Positions 51,859 through 59,987 of a stretch of DNA of 64,000 bases are shown here, piece after piece (the first letter of the stretch is position 1; every line of letters begins with the position of its first letter). The stretch comes from Virgibacillus sp. AGTR. GTDB lineage: Bacteria; Bacillota; Bacilli; Bacillales; Amphibacillaceae. Made by a program: the position numbers and the translations under genes. The stretch is taken from positions 53,610 to 117,609 of the forward strand of contig NZ_JAJERH010000007.1 in the NCBI RefSeq assembly GCF_016919725.2, written 5' to 3'. The notes beneath the pieces are model-generated. The model was given only the letters and a program-made list of their open reading frames with translations. It was not told where the DNA came from and ran no database searches.

Positions 51859-52581
51859 ATGGCATTATTAGAGGTTAAGAATTTCGGTAAGCAATTTACG
51901 ATTCATCATCTGGGGAAAACGATGCAAGCTGTGGAGAACATTCATTTTTCTTTGGATAAAGGTGAATTTATAGGGATTGTTGGCAAAAGTGGGAGTGGCA
52001 AATCTACTATTTTAAAAAGTATCTACCGAACCTATCTGCCCGATACTGGAAATATAGTATATGATTCAAATCGGTTCGGAAAGATTGATTTAGCGAAGGT
52101 AACGGAGAGAGAAATGCTGTATTTGCGAAAGCATGAAATCGGCTATGTATCTCAGTTTTTGAATGTCATGCCTCGTACAACATCTAGACAGCTCATAGAA
52201 AAAGCGTTACTAGAAATGGAGGAACCAGCAACTATTGCCAAGACTGAGGCTGAGAAAGCATTAAAGCATTTTGAATTGGATCGAAAATTATGGGATGCGT
52301 ATCCCAATACGTTTTCAGGCGGAGAGAAGCTTCGATTAAATATTGCAATCGCAACAGTGAAGAAACCAAGGTTACTGCTACTTGATGAACCTACTGCAAG
52401 TTTAGATCAGCAATCAAAAGTGAAGGTACGTGAGATTATCGAGAAACTAAAAGCAGATGGTACTACATTAGTCGGTATTTTTCATGATATCGAATTTATG
52501 GATGGGCTTTGCGATAAGGTGTACGATATGAAATCTAGTCCTGTACCTCTACAGGAGGAAGGTGTTCTATGTGAAGGCTGA
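51859..52581 (+). CDS. phnL: PhnL: ABC-type ATPase of the C-P lyase system
   Basis: 240 residues: Walker A GKSGSGKST, signature FSGGEKLR (FSGGE-xLR is typical of PhnL), Walker B LLLLDEPTASLD. Needed with PhnGHI for nucleophilic transfer of the phosphonate onto ribose. GGAGG precedes the ATG. Its end overlaps the start of the PHP gene. Confidence 0.92.
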   Translation: MALLEVKNFGKQFTIHHLGKTMQAVENIHFSLDKGEFIGIVGKSGSGKSTILKSIYRTYLPDTGNIVYDSNRFGKIDLAKVTEREMLYLRKHEIGYVSQFLNVMPRTTSRQLIEKALLEMEEPATIAKTEAEKALKHFELDRKLWDAYPNTFSGGEKLRLNIAIATVKKPRLLLLDEPTASLDQQSKVKVREIIEKLKADGTTLVGIFHDIEFMDGLCDKVYDMKSSPVPLQEEGVLCEG

Positions 52582-53389
52582 TCTCCATGTTCATAGTACA
52601 TACTCCGATGGGGCAGATTCTGTTTATGAAGTTCTACAAAAAGCAGCTAATCATGGGGTCAATTACGTAAGCTTTGTGGATCATGACAGTACGATGGGGC
52701 TGGGGGAAAAACAAGTGCTTGGTGCCGAACTAGGGATAAAAGTGATTCCTGGAATAGAAATATCAGCATATGATTTTAAGCGTAAACGAAAGGTTCATAT
52801 CCTTGGTTATCATTACCATGAACAGGCTAAACATATTGAAGCACTTTGTCGGCCTGTACGAGAAAGGCGTAGAAAACATACTCTTTGGCAAATCGAGCAA
52901 CTAAAGCGTGTAGGCTATCGATTGGATCAACAAGCTATTATTTCGTCGGCTCTACCTAGTCTAACAGTTTATAAACAACATGTTATGAATTATTTAACAA
53001 AATCTGCTTACACTTCTGAAGCATATCAACAACTATATCAAAGTCTGTTTAAAGGTAATGGACCTGCTTCTGGAGATATTGAGTATGTGGATGCGTTTGA
53101 TGCGGTGAAAGCCATTGTAGCAGATGGTGGGCTTGCAGTAGTTGCACATCCCGGCCAACTTCATTCGTATGATATCATTCCTGAACTAGTCGAGGTTGGG
53201 TTAGGTGGCATTGAAAGGAATCATCCAGATCATACGAAAGTAGATCATCAACATGTGGAAGAACTAGCTAACACATATCAACTCATAATGACAGGTGGAA
53301 CAGATTATCACGGTGCATTTGGTACTCCAATCACTGTAGGATCTATCGTTAGTCCTCAGATTCCGATTGAACGAACGGTTAATTATTAA
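52571..53389 (+). CDS. PHP-domain phosphodiesterase of the phosphonate pathway (PhnPP-like)
   Basis: 272 residues. PHP motifs in order: DLHVHSTYSDG (residues 4-14), FVDHDSTMG, PGIEISA, VVAHPGQLH and GTDYHG, giving the metal-binding His/Asp set. In E. coli PhnP opens ribose cyclic phosphate and PhnN makes PRPP; neither is present here. A PHP enzyme (phosphoribosyl 1,2-cyclic phosphate 1,2-diphosphodiesterase type) would release ribose 5-phosphate instead. Start GTG 52571 gives the family-like VKADLHVH beginning; GTG 52562 is the alternative. Confidence 0.85.
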   Translation: MKADLHVHSTYSDGADSVYEVLQKAANHGVNYVSFVDHDSTMGLGEKQVLGAELGIKVIPGIEISAYDFKRKRKVHILGYHYHEQAKHIEALCRPVRERRRKHTLWQIEQLKRVGYRLDQQAIISSALPSLTVYKQHVMNYLTKSAYTSEAYQQLYQSLFKGNGPASGDIEYVDAFDAVKAIVADGGLAVVAHPGQLHSYDIIPELVEVGLGGIERNHPDHTKVDHQHVEELANTYQLIMTGGTDYHGAFGTPITVGSIVSPQIPIERTVNY

Positions 53390-53403
53390 GGGTATGTAAA
53401 CAA

Positions 53404-53431
53404 GCTTAAATAATAGTTAAAAAAATGTAAA
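53404..53431 (-). promoter_or_regulatory. PhoP-box-like array upstream of phnD
   Basis: On the minus strand TTTACA (53431-53426), TTAACT (53420-53415) and TTAAGC (53409-53404) are spaced exactly 11 bases apart. The array is 124 bases before phnD, suggesting a second promoter for the importer genes. Confidence 0.42.
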
Positions 53432-53554
53432 TATAAACTATTTTTAGATTATTTATGTTTCAATGATATAGGACAAATCAATAGAATCGTGAATGCTATC
53501 CCCCTGTTTCGTCTATTGGCTTGTCAGATAATCTATGGATGAGGAGCGTTAAGG

Positions 53555-54592
53555 ATGAAAAAAACAATAACGAGGATTGCTGTTTTGCTTTTATTAGCTA
53601 TTGCTGCGGTTGGTTGCTCGACAGGTAATGCCAACGGAGAGGCTGAAGTTGATGATGTGATTGATATTGTTTGGTATCCAAATGAATCTGGTGAGGATTT
53701 GAAATCATCTCGTGATGAAATTGGTAAGGTAATTGCAGACGCAACCGGAAAAGAAGTAGAGCATCACTTAACGACAGATTATGCCATTGCTATTGAGACT
53801 TTGGTGAATAATAATGCAGATGTTGCCTTCATGGGGGCACAGGGATACATTGAGGCCAATAAAAGTAATGACGCTATTCAACCTTTAGTTGTTCCTACAG
53901 GCCCATCAGGAACATTAGATGATGCGGTATACCATAGCTGGTTAGCGGTAAACATTGATGATCAGGAGAATTACAAAAAGGATGGAGAATTTTCACTTGA
54001 TACCATTGCTGACAAAAAGTTTTCCTTTGTATCAAACAGTTCTACCTCAGGATTTAAAGTACCTTCTTCAAGTATATTAGCACATTTCACTGAACAGGAT
54101 GAATATGCAGATTTAACGGAAGAAGATCTAATGGAAGCTGGTCCACTGTTCTCTCAAGTATTGTTTGGGAATTCTCATCAGGGATCTGCGGTGAATTTAT
54201 TATCGGGTAATGCAGATGTTGCTGCATTTTGTGATACATGTGTAGAAAATTACGTGGAGGTTGCGGAAGGTGAAGAAAATACAGTAGGTTCTGTTTATCG
54301 CGTGAAGGACGATGCTGCAGAACCATTTAATAAGGTAACAGATAGCGAATTTACACTAATGAGTGTAACCCCAGTATTAAATGCGCCCTTTGCTGCAAAT
54401 ATGGATACGTTAGGTGAAGAAGATTATAAAAAATTACAAGAGGTTCTAACCTCAGATGAAGTTGCGAATAACCAAGGAATTTTTGTACCAGAGGATTCGG
54501 AAGACTCCGCATTATTCTTCAAATCCGATAAGGAACGATTCGCGCCAGTAGAGGATGCTTGGTTTGATCCAATACGTGAAATTTCGAAGTAA
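53555..54592 (+). CDS. phnD: PhnD: phosphonate-binding lipoprotein
   Basis: 345 residues. Lipoprotein signal (IAVLLLLAIAAVGC), then a phosphonate/phosphite-type binding protein: IVWYPNESGEDLKSSRDEIG, ADVAFMGAQGYI, SFVSNSSTSGFKVP and FGNSHQGSAVNLLSGNADVAAF. It delivers phosphonates to the PhnCEE importer. AGGAGC precedes the ATG. The 165-base gap before it carries a PhoP-box-like array. Confidence 0.92.
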   Translation: MKKTITRIAVLLLLAIAAVGCSTGNANGEAEVDDVIDIVWYPNESGEDLKSSRDEIGKVIADATGKEVEHHLTTDYAIAIETLVNNNADVAFMGAQGYIEANKSNDAIQPLVVPTGPSGTLDDAVYHSWLAVNIDDQENYKKDGEFSLDTIADKKFSFVSNSSTSGFKVPSSSILAHFTEQDEYADLTEEDLMEAGPLFSQVLFGNSHQGSAVNLLSGNADVAAFCDTCVENYVEVAEGEENTVGSVYRVKDDAAEPFNKVTDSEFTLMSVTPVLNAPFAANMDTLGEEDYKKLQEVLTSDEVANNQGIFVPEDSEDSALFFKSDKERFAPVEDAWFDPIREISK

Positions 54593-54677
54593 GATTGGTG
54601 GATAGATGATGGTTGAAAGAGTATGCACCTTTTTCTGGGCATACTCTTCATTTTACAAATGGAAGGGAGAAGCTATC

Positions 54678-55442
54678 ATGTCATTGTTGCAAGTAGTTGG
54701 TCTTGGGAAATCGTACGATACAGAAACAAAGGTATTAGAGAATGTGAATTTTGATATAGAAGCTGGTGAGTTTGTATCCATCATTGGTCCTTCAGGAGCT
54801 GGAAAATCAACATTGCTTCGATGTATCAATCGGATGGTGACAATTAGTGAAGGAAATGTCCTATTCGATGGTGCTAATGTGGGAACTCTTGGAAAGAAAC
54901 AGTTACGACGACTACGGACAAATATTGGGATGGTATTTCAACATTATAATTTAGTACCTCGTTTAACCGTAATTGAAAATGTCCTTCACGGGCGTTTTGG
55001 ATATAAAACAACATTGCAGGGGGTCTTAGGTAGATTCACGGAACAAGAAAAAAAGCGTGCCTTTTATCTTCTGCAAAAGCTAGGCATTGAAGAGCATGCT
55101 TATAAGCGCTGTGACCAACTAAGTGGAGGGCAGCAGCAACGAGTGGGAATCGCCCGCGCGCTTATTCAAGATCCAAAGCTTGTACTATGTGATGAACCAA
55201 TAGCTTCACTTGATCCGAATGCTTCCAAGGTTATTATGGACCATCTGAAATCAATTACTTCCGAGCTGGGTATTACCTGTATGGTGAATTTGCATCAAGT
55301 GGAAGTAGCTCAACAATATTCGGATCGCATTATTGGTCTAAATCAAGGGAAAGTTGTATTCGACGGTTCCAATCACCAATTAACAGATGATCGAATTAAT
55401 CGTATTTATGGAACACAAACAAGAGAATTAATTACGGTGTGA
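54678..55442 (+). CDS. phnC: PhnC: phosphonate ABC importer ATPase
   Basis: 254 residues: Walker A GPSGAGKST, signature LSGGQQQR, Walker B LVLCDEPIASLDP, and the NLHQVEVAQQY H-loop typical of PhnC. The start at 54678 follows GGGAGAAG; a longer frame from 54606 has no better site and would add a hydrophobic run foreign to the family. Confidence 0.94.
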   Translation: MSLLQVVGLGKSYDTETKVLENVNFDIEAGEFVSIIGPSGAGKSTLLRCINRMVTISEGNVLFDGANVGTLGKKQLRRLRTNIGMVFQHYNLVPRLTVIENVLHGRFGYKTTLQGVLGRFTEQEKKRAFYLLQKLGIEEHAYKRCDQLSGGQQQRVGIARALIQDPKLVLCDEPIASLDPNASKVIMDHLKSITSELGITCMVNLHQVEVAQQYSDRIIGLNQGKVVFDGSNHQLTDDRINRIYGTQTRELITV

Positions 55443-55455
55443 GGAGAAATCGACT

Positions 55456-56241
55456 GTGAATCAAAAAGTGATGCAAAAACGAAAATGGCAATCTACTTTG
55501 TTTCTATTAATTATTATAGCTGTCACGTATCTTTCAGCTGTCATAACTAACTTTAATTTTGTGGATGGCTTAGCCGCTTTTCCTGCCGCTATCGGCTGGA
55601 TCATCTCCAATTTGTTAATTACACAAGAGTCATTGGAACGACTGCCAACCATTCTAGAAAAGCTAAACGAGACTGTATTCATGTCTATTGCAGCAACCAC
55701 AACAGCTGCAGTTATATCGATATTTTTAGGATTAATGGGATCTAAAACAACAAGCTTGAACGGAATATTAAGTGTAGTGGCTCGATTCATTGCAGCTGTT
55801 TCAAGAAATATCCCCGTTGTTGCATGGGCGCTGATTTTGCTTCTGTCATTTGGACAAAATTCGGTAACGGGTTATTTAGCTTTGTTTGTCGGGACGGTCG
55901 GTTTCTTAACTCGAGCTTTTATCGAATCCATTGATGAAGCTAGTCAAAGCTCTGTTGAAGCATTGACGGCTACTGGAGCGACGTATTTTCATATTGTCAA
56001 TAAAGCGGTCATTCCACAATGCTTGCCTCAGATGATTAGCTGGATTCTATTCATGATCGAAACCAATATTAGAAGTGCAACACTGGTAGGTATTCTAACT
56101 GGTACGGGAATAGGCTATACCTTTGATATGTATTATAAGTCGATGAACTACAATGCGGTAGCGCTTGTGACATTTAGTATTGTCATCGCAGTGATCATCA
56201 TTGAACTAATCTCAAATTATATACGGAAGGTGATTTTGTAA
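55456..56241 (+). CDS. phnE: PhnE1: phosphonate ABC importer permease
   Basis: 261 residues, about six membrane helices, EAA loop SSVEALTATGATYFHIVNKAVIP. First of two PhnE permeases, as is usual in Bacillaceae. GTG start after GAGGAGAAA. Its stop overlaps the next start by one base. Confidence 0.93.
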   Translation: MNQKVMQKRKWQSTLFLLIIIAVTYLSAVITNFNFVDGLAAFPAAIGWIISNLLITQESLERLPTILEKLNETVFMSIAATTTAAVISIFLGLMGSKTTSLNGILSVVARFIAAVSRNIPVVAWALILLLSFGQNSVTGYLALFVGTVGFLTRAFIESIDEASQSSVEALTATGATYFHIVNKAVIPQCLPQMISWILFMIETNIRSATLVGILTGTGIGYTFDMYYKSMNYNAVALVTFSIVIAVIIIELISNYIRKVIL

Positions 56242-57098
56242 TGGAAACTATAACAAAGCCAACGTATATGAAGCGAAAAAAAGATGGCAGTATTTCTCTT
56301 AAATCTGGTAGTAAGTCAGAGCGAGTAATGCGCTGGACAATAATTTTATTTATTCTATTGACGATTGTAGGCTTTCTATTCTTTGATTATACGGGTCTGC
56401 ATCTAACTACTGCCATTACAGAGACGGCATATAATTTGAAAGTAATGTTTCTAGAGCCTGCCTTAAATCACTTTAGTTGGGGAGAAGCACTTTATCAAAT
56501 AGGGATTACACTTGGGTTAGCAGTTCTTTCAACCGTGCTTGGAGCAGTTATTGCTCTCTTTCTTTCGTTGATGGCGGCTACAAATCTGTCCAAAGAGTGG
56601 ATTTCTAAAATTGTTCGGATTATCGTTGCCTTTATTCGAGCAGTGCCCACCGTTCTCTGGGTCTTGATTTTTGCAATTGCAGCAGGATTAGGTAGTGAAG
56701 CTGCGGTCCTTGGTATGCTCTTTCATTCCATTGCTTATCTTGTAAAAGCTTTTTCAGAAGCATTTGAAGAAGTAGATAAAGGAATACTGGAAGCATTGCG
56801 AGCTACCGGGTCGAATTGGTGGCATGTAGTAATGCATGGTGTGCTTCCTTCCACATTTACATATTTATTATCATGGACGTTTTTACGTTTTGAAATTAAC
56901 TTTTCAGTTGCTGTAGCGATGGGAGCTGCTGCTGGTGCAGGTGGTATTGGGTTTGAGTTATTTATGGCCTCCGGTTTTTATTTTGACTTGAGTGAGGTTG
57001 GATTTATTACGTATGCTATTCTTCTCATAGCCATTATTTTAGAAGTATTATCGACGCGGCTGAAAAAAAGATATTTTCCTGCTTCTGTACGTCACTAA
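56241..57098 (+). CDS. phnE: PhnE2: phosphonate ABC importer permease
   Basis: 285 residues, about six membrane helices, docking loop GILEALRATGSNWWHVVMHGVLP. Second permease of the heterodimeric channel. Last gene of the phn locus, followed directly by a strong terminator. Confidence 0.93.
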   Translation: METITKPTYMKRKKDGSISLKSGSKSERVMRWTIILFILLTIVGFLFFDYTGLHLTTAITETAYNLKVMFLEPALNHFSWGEALYQIGITLGLAVLSTVLGAVIALFLSLMAATNLSKEWISKIVRIIVAFIRAVPTVLWVLIFAIAAGLGSEAAVLGMLFHSIAYLVKAFSEAFEEVDKGILEALRATGSNWWHVVMHGVLPSTFTYLLSWTFLRFEINFSVAVAMGAAAGAGGIGFELFMASGFYFDLSEVGFITYAILLIAIILEVLSTRLKKRYFPASVRH

Positions 57099-57120
57099 AT
57101 AATTTTAATGTAGCATCATC

Positions 57121-57168
57121 AAGCTTGGCGGTCTTCCAAAATGGGAATGACTGCCGAGCTTTTTTTGT
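57121..57168 (+). terminator. Terminator of the phn locus
   Basis: AAGCTTGGCGGTC pairs with GACTGCCGAGCTT (small mismatch) and is followed by TTTTTTG. Confidence 0.85.
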
Positions 57169-57175
57169 TTTAGCC

Positions 57176-57425
57176 TAGGAAATGCCCAAGTGGATAAATA
57201 TGGGCGTGTTGAACCGCGTCCATCACCAGCGCCCAGAAACGGTGCGACTTCACGAATCGCCCTAATCTAAGTCATTTCGGCTCGTAAGCTCACCGTGATT
57301 TCCTTATCTCCGTTGACTCGCTCTAAACGCTACGTTTCTATTCGGGCGTTTGCGCTTTTGTTCAATGATCCATCTGACTTTTCCGGGCATCTTTTTGTAT
57401 CACCCGGATAAAAGCGTTGAACAAA
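57176..57425 (+). repeat. Family D repeat
   Basis: About 250 bases sharing long blocks with 62218-62440 (ATGGGCGTGTTGA, CGACTTCACGAATC, CCCTAATCTAAGTCAT, CCGTTGACTCGCTC, CTACGTTTCTA). Internal complementarity is present (GTTCAA...AAAGCG with CGCTTTTGTTCAA). No gene. The remaining 200 bases before the MFS stop show nothing recognisable. Confidence 0.75.
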
Positions 57426-57627
57426 AGCGTATTAGCTATAGATATAGAGTTTCTAAATCGATAAGTTAGAATAAAACATGCATTTGTCGGTGTGTATCTT
57501 ACAAATAATCTGAATAAAAAGTTAAGCTATAAAATAATGGAACTGACGTAAAATTGATATTAATTGGTATTTAGAATTCAACTCCCTTTATCGGAATAAA
57601 TAATCATATAATTACAGTTCCATATGC

Positions 57628-58857
57628 TTAATTTGAATTACCTTGTTCTCTTAACTTATGTCTTAAAGGCCTGTAAAGTAAAATTCCCACAGCAATAAAC
57701 AATACTGCTGTCAGGTTTAGTAAAAGAACTGTACCAATAAAATTAAAAATGGTTGCTAAAGCCATTCCGGCTAAAGTAGCCAAGGCTATCATTGTATTAT
57801 ACGAGCCAAAAACACGACTTAGGTAATCTTCAGGAACATGCTCCTGAAGTAATGTTTCTAACCTTACACTAAATATGATATTAGGCACTCCTAGTAGAAC
57901 ATTTAGGATTAAAACGATTAACAGATACGGTAAATTGAACATGAAAAGAAACATAATTCCAGTAAGCAACAAACTGATCATAATAAGTGGAAATGGGTTT
58001 ACCTTTTTATTTAATTTTAACAATAAATAGCCACCTATTAATCCACCGACTCCTTCAGCTGATTCTATCCAACCAAATTCAACTGAACTTTCACCCATTA
58101 CATCTAATACATAGGGTACAAATAGGACATTGATCATACCTTGAGCAAGCCAAGTAATAGATGACATCCAGAAAATGACTAGAAATAATTGATTTTTTCG
58201 AACGATTTTAATACCCTTCCACCAGTCATTCCAAAACTTTAACCATTTTACCATTAGTGTCGATTTTTCTTTGGATTCTGCTTGTTTAACAACTGATAAT
58301 GTGATTAATGATATAAGGATGCTTGAGATGATGTATGATAATATATCAATTGCAATTGATATATGAAGTCCACCGATACCTAGTAATGCACCACCTAAAG
58401 AAGGGCCAACAAGACGGATAATATTGTCACTTACAATTGTGATTGAATTAGCATCAACGATGTGCTCTCGTTCTACAATATCTACCATCAATGAACGGTG
58501 AGCTGGCATAAATACAGTGCCAATCATGTTTTGAATAAAAACAATCAAAAAAAAGACCCAGAGGTGATCGGCAGGAATGACAAATAAGCCACACAATATG
58601 ATCCCACGAATTAAATCCGTAAAGACCAATGTCCATTTTTTATTTAATCTCTCAACAATAGTCCCTGCAATGGAACCAAAGAAAAGTCGTGGAATCATCT
58701 GAGTTATAAACATCGTACCAGTTGCGATAGTTGATCCTGTCAGATTATGTATGTATAGAGGCAAAACAATTAATAAAATCCAATCACCCAACGCCGAAGT
58801 TTGGCGGGCAGCCCAAATGAACAGGAAATTCTTTTGACGAAGTAAGTGTGTAACCAC
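57628..58857 (-). CDS. MFS efflux transporter (MFS_3/MefA-like)
   Basis: 409 residues, 12 membrane helices. It starts FLFIWAARQTSALGDWILLI, with FFGSIAGTIVERLNKKW after helix 2, FMPAHRSLMVDIV and DANSITIVSDNIIRLVGPSLGG, the pattern of the MFS_3 group that includes macrolide exporters. Exported compound unknown. GTG start 7 bases after GAGGTG. Monocistronic. Confidence 0.85.
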   Translation of the reverse strand: MVTHLLRQKNFLFIWAARQTSALGDWILLIVLPLYIHNLTGSTIATGTMFITQMIPRLFFGSIAGTIVERLNKKWTLVFTDLIRGIILCGLFVIPADHLWVFFLIVFIQNMIGTVFMPAHRSLMVDIVEREHIVDANSITIVSDNIIRLVGPSLGGALLGIGGLHISIAIDILSYIISSILISLITLSVVKQAESKEKSTLMVKWLKFWNDWWKGIKIVRKNQLFLVIFWMSSITWLAQGMINVLFVPYVLDVMGESSVEFGWIESAEGVGGLIGGYLLLKLNKKVNPFPLIMISLLLTGIMFLFMFNLPYLLIVLILNVLLGVPNIIFSVRLETLLQEHVPEDYLSRVFGSYNTMIALATLAGMALATIFNFIGTVLLLNLTAVLFIAVGILLYRPLRHKLREQGNSN

Positions 58858-59021
58858 AATACATCACCTCGCTTTCATAAGATAAATTATTAATATTTTA
58901 GGGAAACTTTTACGTTTAAGAAGAATATTAGTGTTAAATACTAAAATGTGCTACGAAGTTTAACCAAGGTACTTTTGTGAAGAGCAAAATAATGTTAGTT
59001 AAGCTTAGTGCCCCAATCATA

Positions 59022-59052
59022 TAAAAACCTCCTTATCTATATGATAGGAGGT
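59022..59052 (-). terminator. Terminator of the 59063 gene
   Basis: ACCTCCTTATC pairs with GATAGGAGGT; on the minus strand the hairpin is followed by TTTTTAT. Confidence 0.75.
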
Positions 59053-59062
59053 AGTATATGAA

Positions 59063-59716
59063 TCAGTGACCTATGCAATGTTTCCAAGCCTCGGCCTGTA
59101 ACGCTTTCCCCTTTTTATCAAAACGCCAAAAAGTAGGAATTAATACCGTATGGGTTAAAGTCTGTCTAGGAGTTATATTAAATGACAATGTTCGTGACTC
59201 TTCTTCCAAACTTTCAACTAACATCTCATTAGGTGAAAGTTGAAATTCACGATGTACAATACAAAGACCAAAAATATCTTCCAGACCAAGTTCTATTAAT
59301 GTACTAGAAAATTCATTGAGAAAATCATAACTATTCCTAAGTGTTAGTTCATTATTGATTGATTCCTCTGTTAATGTATTAACTTTAACAAATTCTAGGG
59401 GATGCCAAAGAAGATTCCCATTTTTATTTTTAGATAGCTTCCATGTAAAAGGAATAACTTCATCATTATTAAGATTGGATAATGGTTTTATTACGGAACT
59501 ATTGTCTCTGACTTCCTTAACTAATTGTTCTCCATCTCTAACACGAAAATGTCTATGAGCCATTGTAATACCAACTACATCTGTAAGTCCATGGCGATGG
59601 ACTACTTCTCCAAGTTTTAGTAAATACTCTTCTGCTCCTTTATCCCAAAAACGTTTTCTAGCGATGTCTAATTCATTTAAATTGTCGAATACTGTGCTGT
59701 CATAATTTGTTAACAT
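59063..59716 (-). CDS. Unrecognised protein made of two similar halves
   Basis: 217 residues that I cannot place in a family. Residues about 30-66 (LLKLGEVVHRHGLTDVVGIT then MAHRHFRVRDGEQLVKEV) resemble about 134-170 (LNEFSSTLIELGLEDIFGLC then IVHREFQLSPNEMLVESL), including an H-R/H-x-F pair and a following ExLV-E helix. Each is followed by a Pro/Trp-containing strand (VIPFTWKLSKN and LIPTFWRFDKKG). This points to internal duplication of a roughly 100-residue unit. No signal peptide or membrane segment. Ribosome binding site weak. Alone, with its own terminator. Confidence 0.65.
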   Translation of the reverse strand: MLTNYDSTVFDNLNELDIARKRFWDKGAEEYLLKLGEVVHRHGLTDVVGITMAHRHFRVRDGEQLVKEVRDNSSVIKPLSNLNNDEVIPFTWKLSKNKNGNLLWHPLEFVKVNTLTEESINNELTLRNSYDFLNEFSSTLIELGLEDIFGLCIVHREFQLSPNEMLVESLEEESRTLSFNITPRQTLTHTVLIPTFWRFDKKGKALQAEAWKHCIGH

Positions 59717-59871
59717 AGTCTACTGAATTTTTAAATTAGTCAAACATCATGCAAATAATAGCAAAGTTACTTTAAATAGTCAATGTTTAATTATAATTTT
59801 GACAACAAAATATTATGTGATTTACTACATTATTTTAAATCTCAAAGTAATTTATTAATTTATACGAATTA

Positions 59872-59900
59872 AAAATATAGCTCCTTTACAGGCATAATAT
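59872..59900 (+). promoter_or_regulatory. Candidate sigma-E promoter of prkA
   Basis: AAAATATA near 59872-59879 and CATAATAT at 59893-59900, 13-14 bases apart, resemble the sigma-E consensus (KMATATT and CATACAHT). prkA of B. subtilis is expressed from sigma-E, which supports the reading. Confidence 0.42.
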
Positions 59901-59987
59901 TAGACAAGAAAAGGTTTTAACTTACCGGCATCATAAAAAACAATTAAGCATAGGCTATAGTAATCAGACACTGGATGGAGGAATAAC

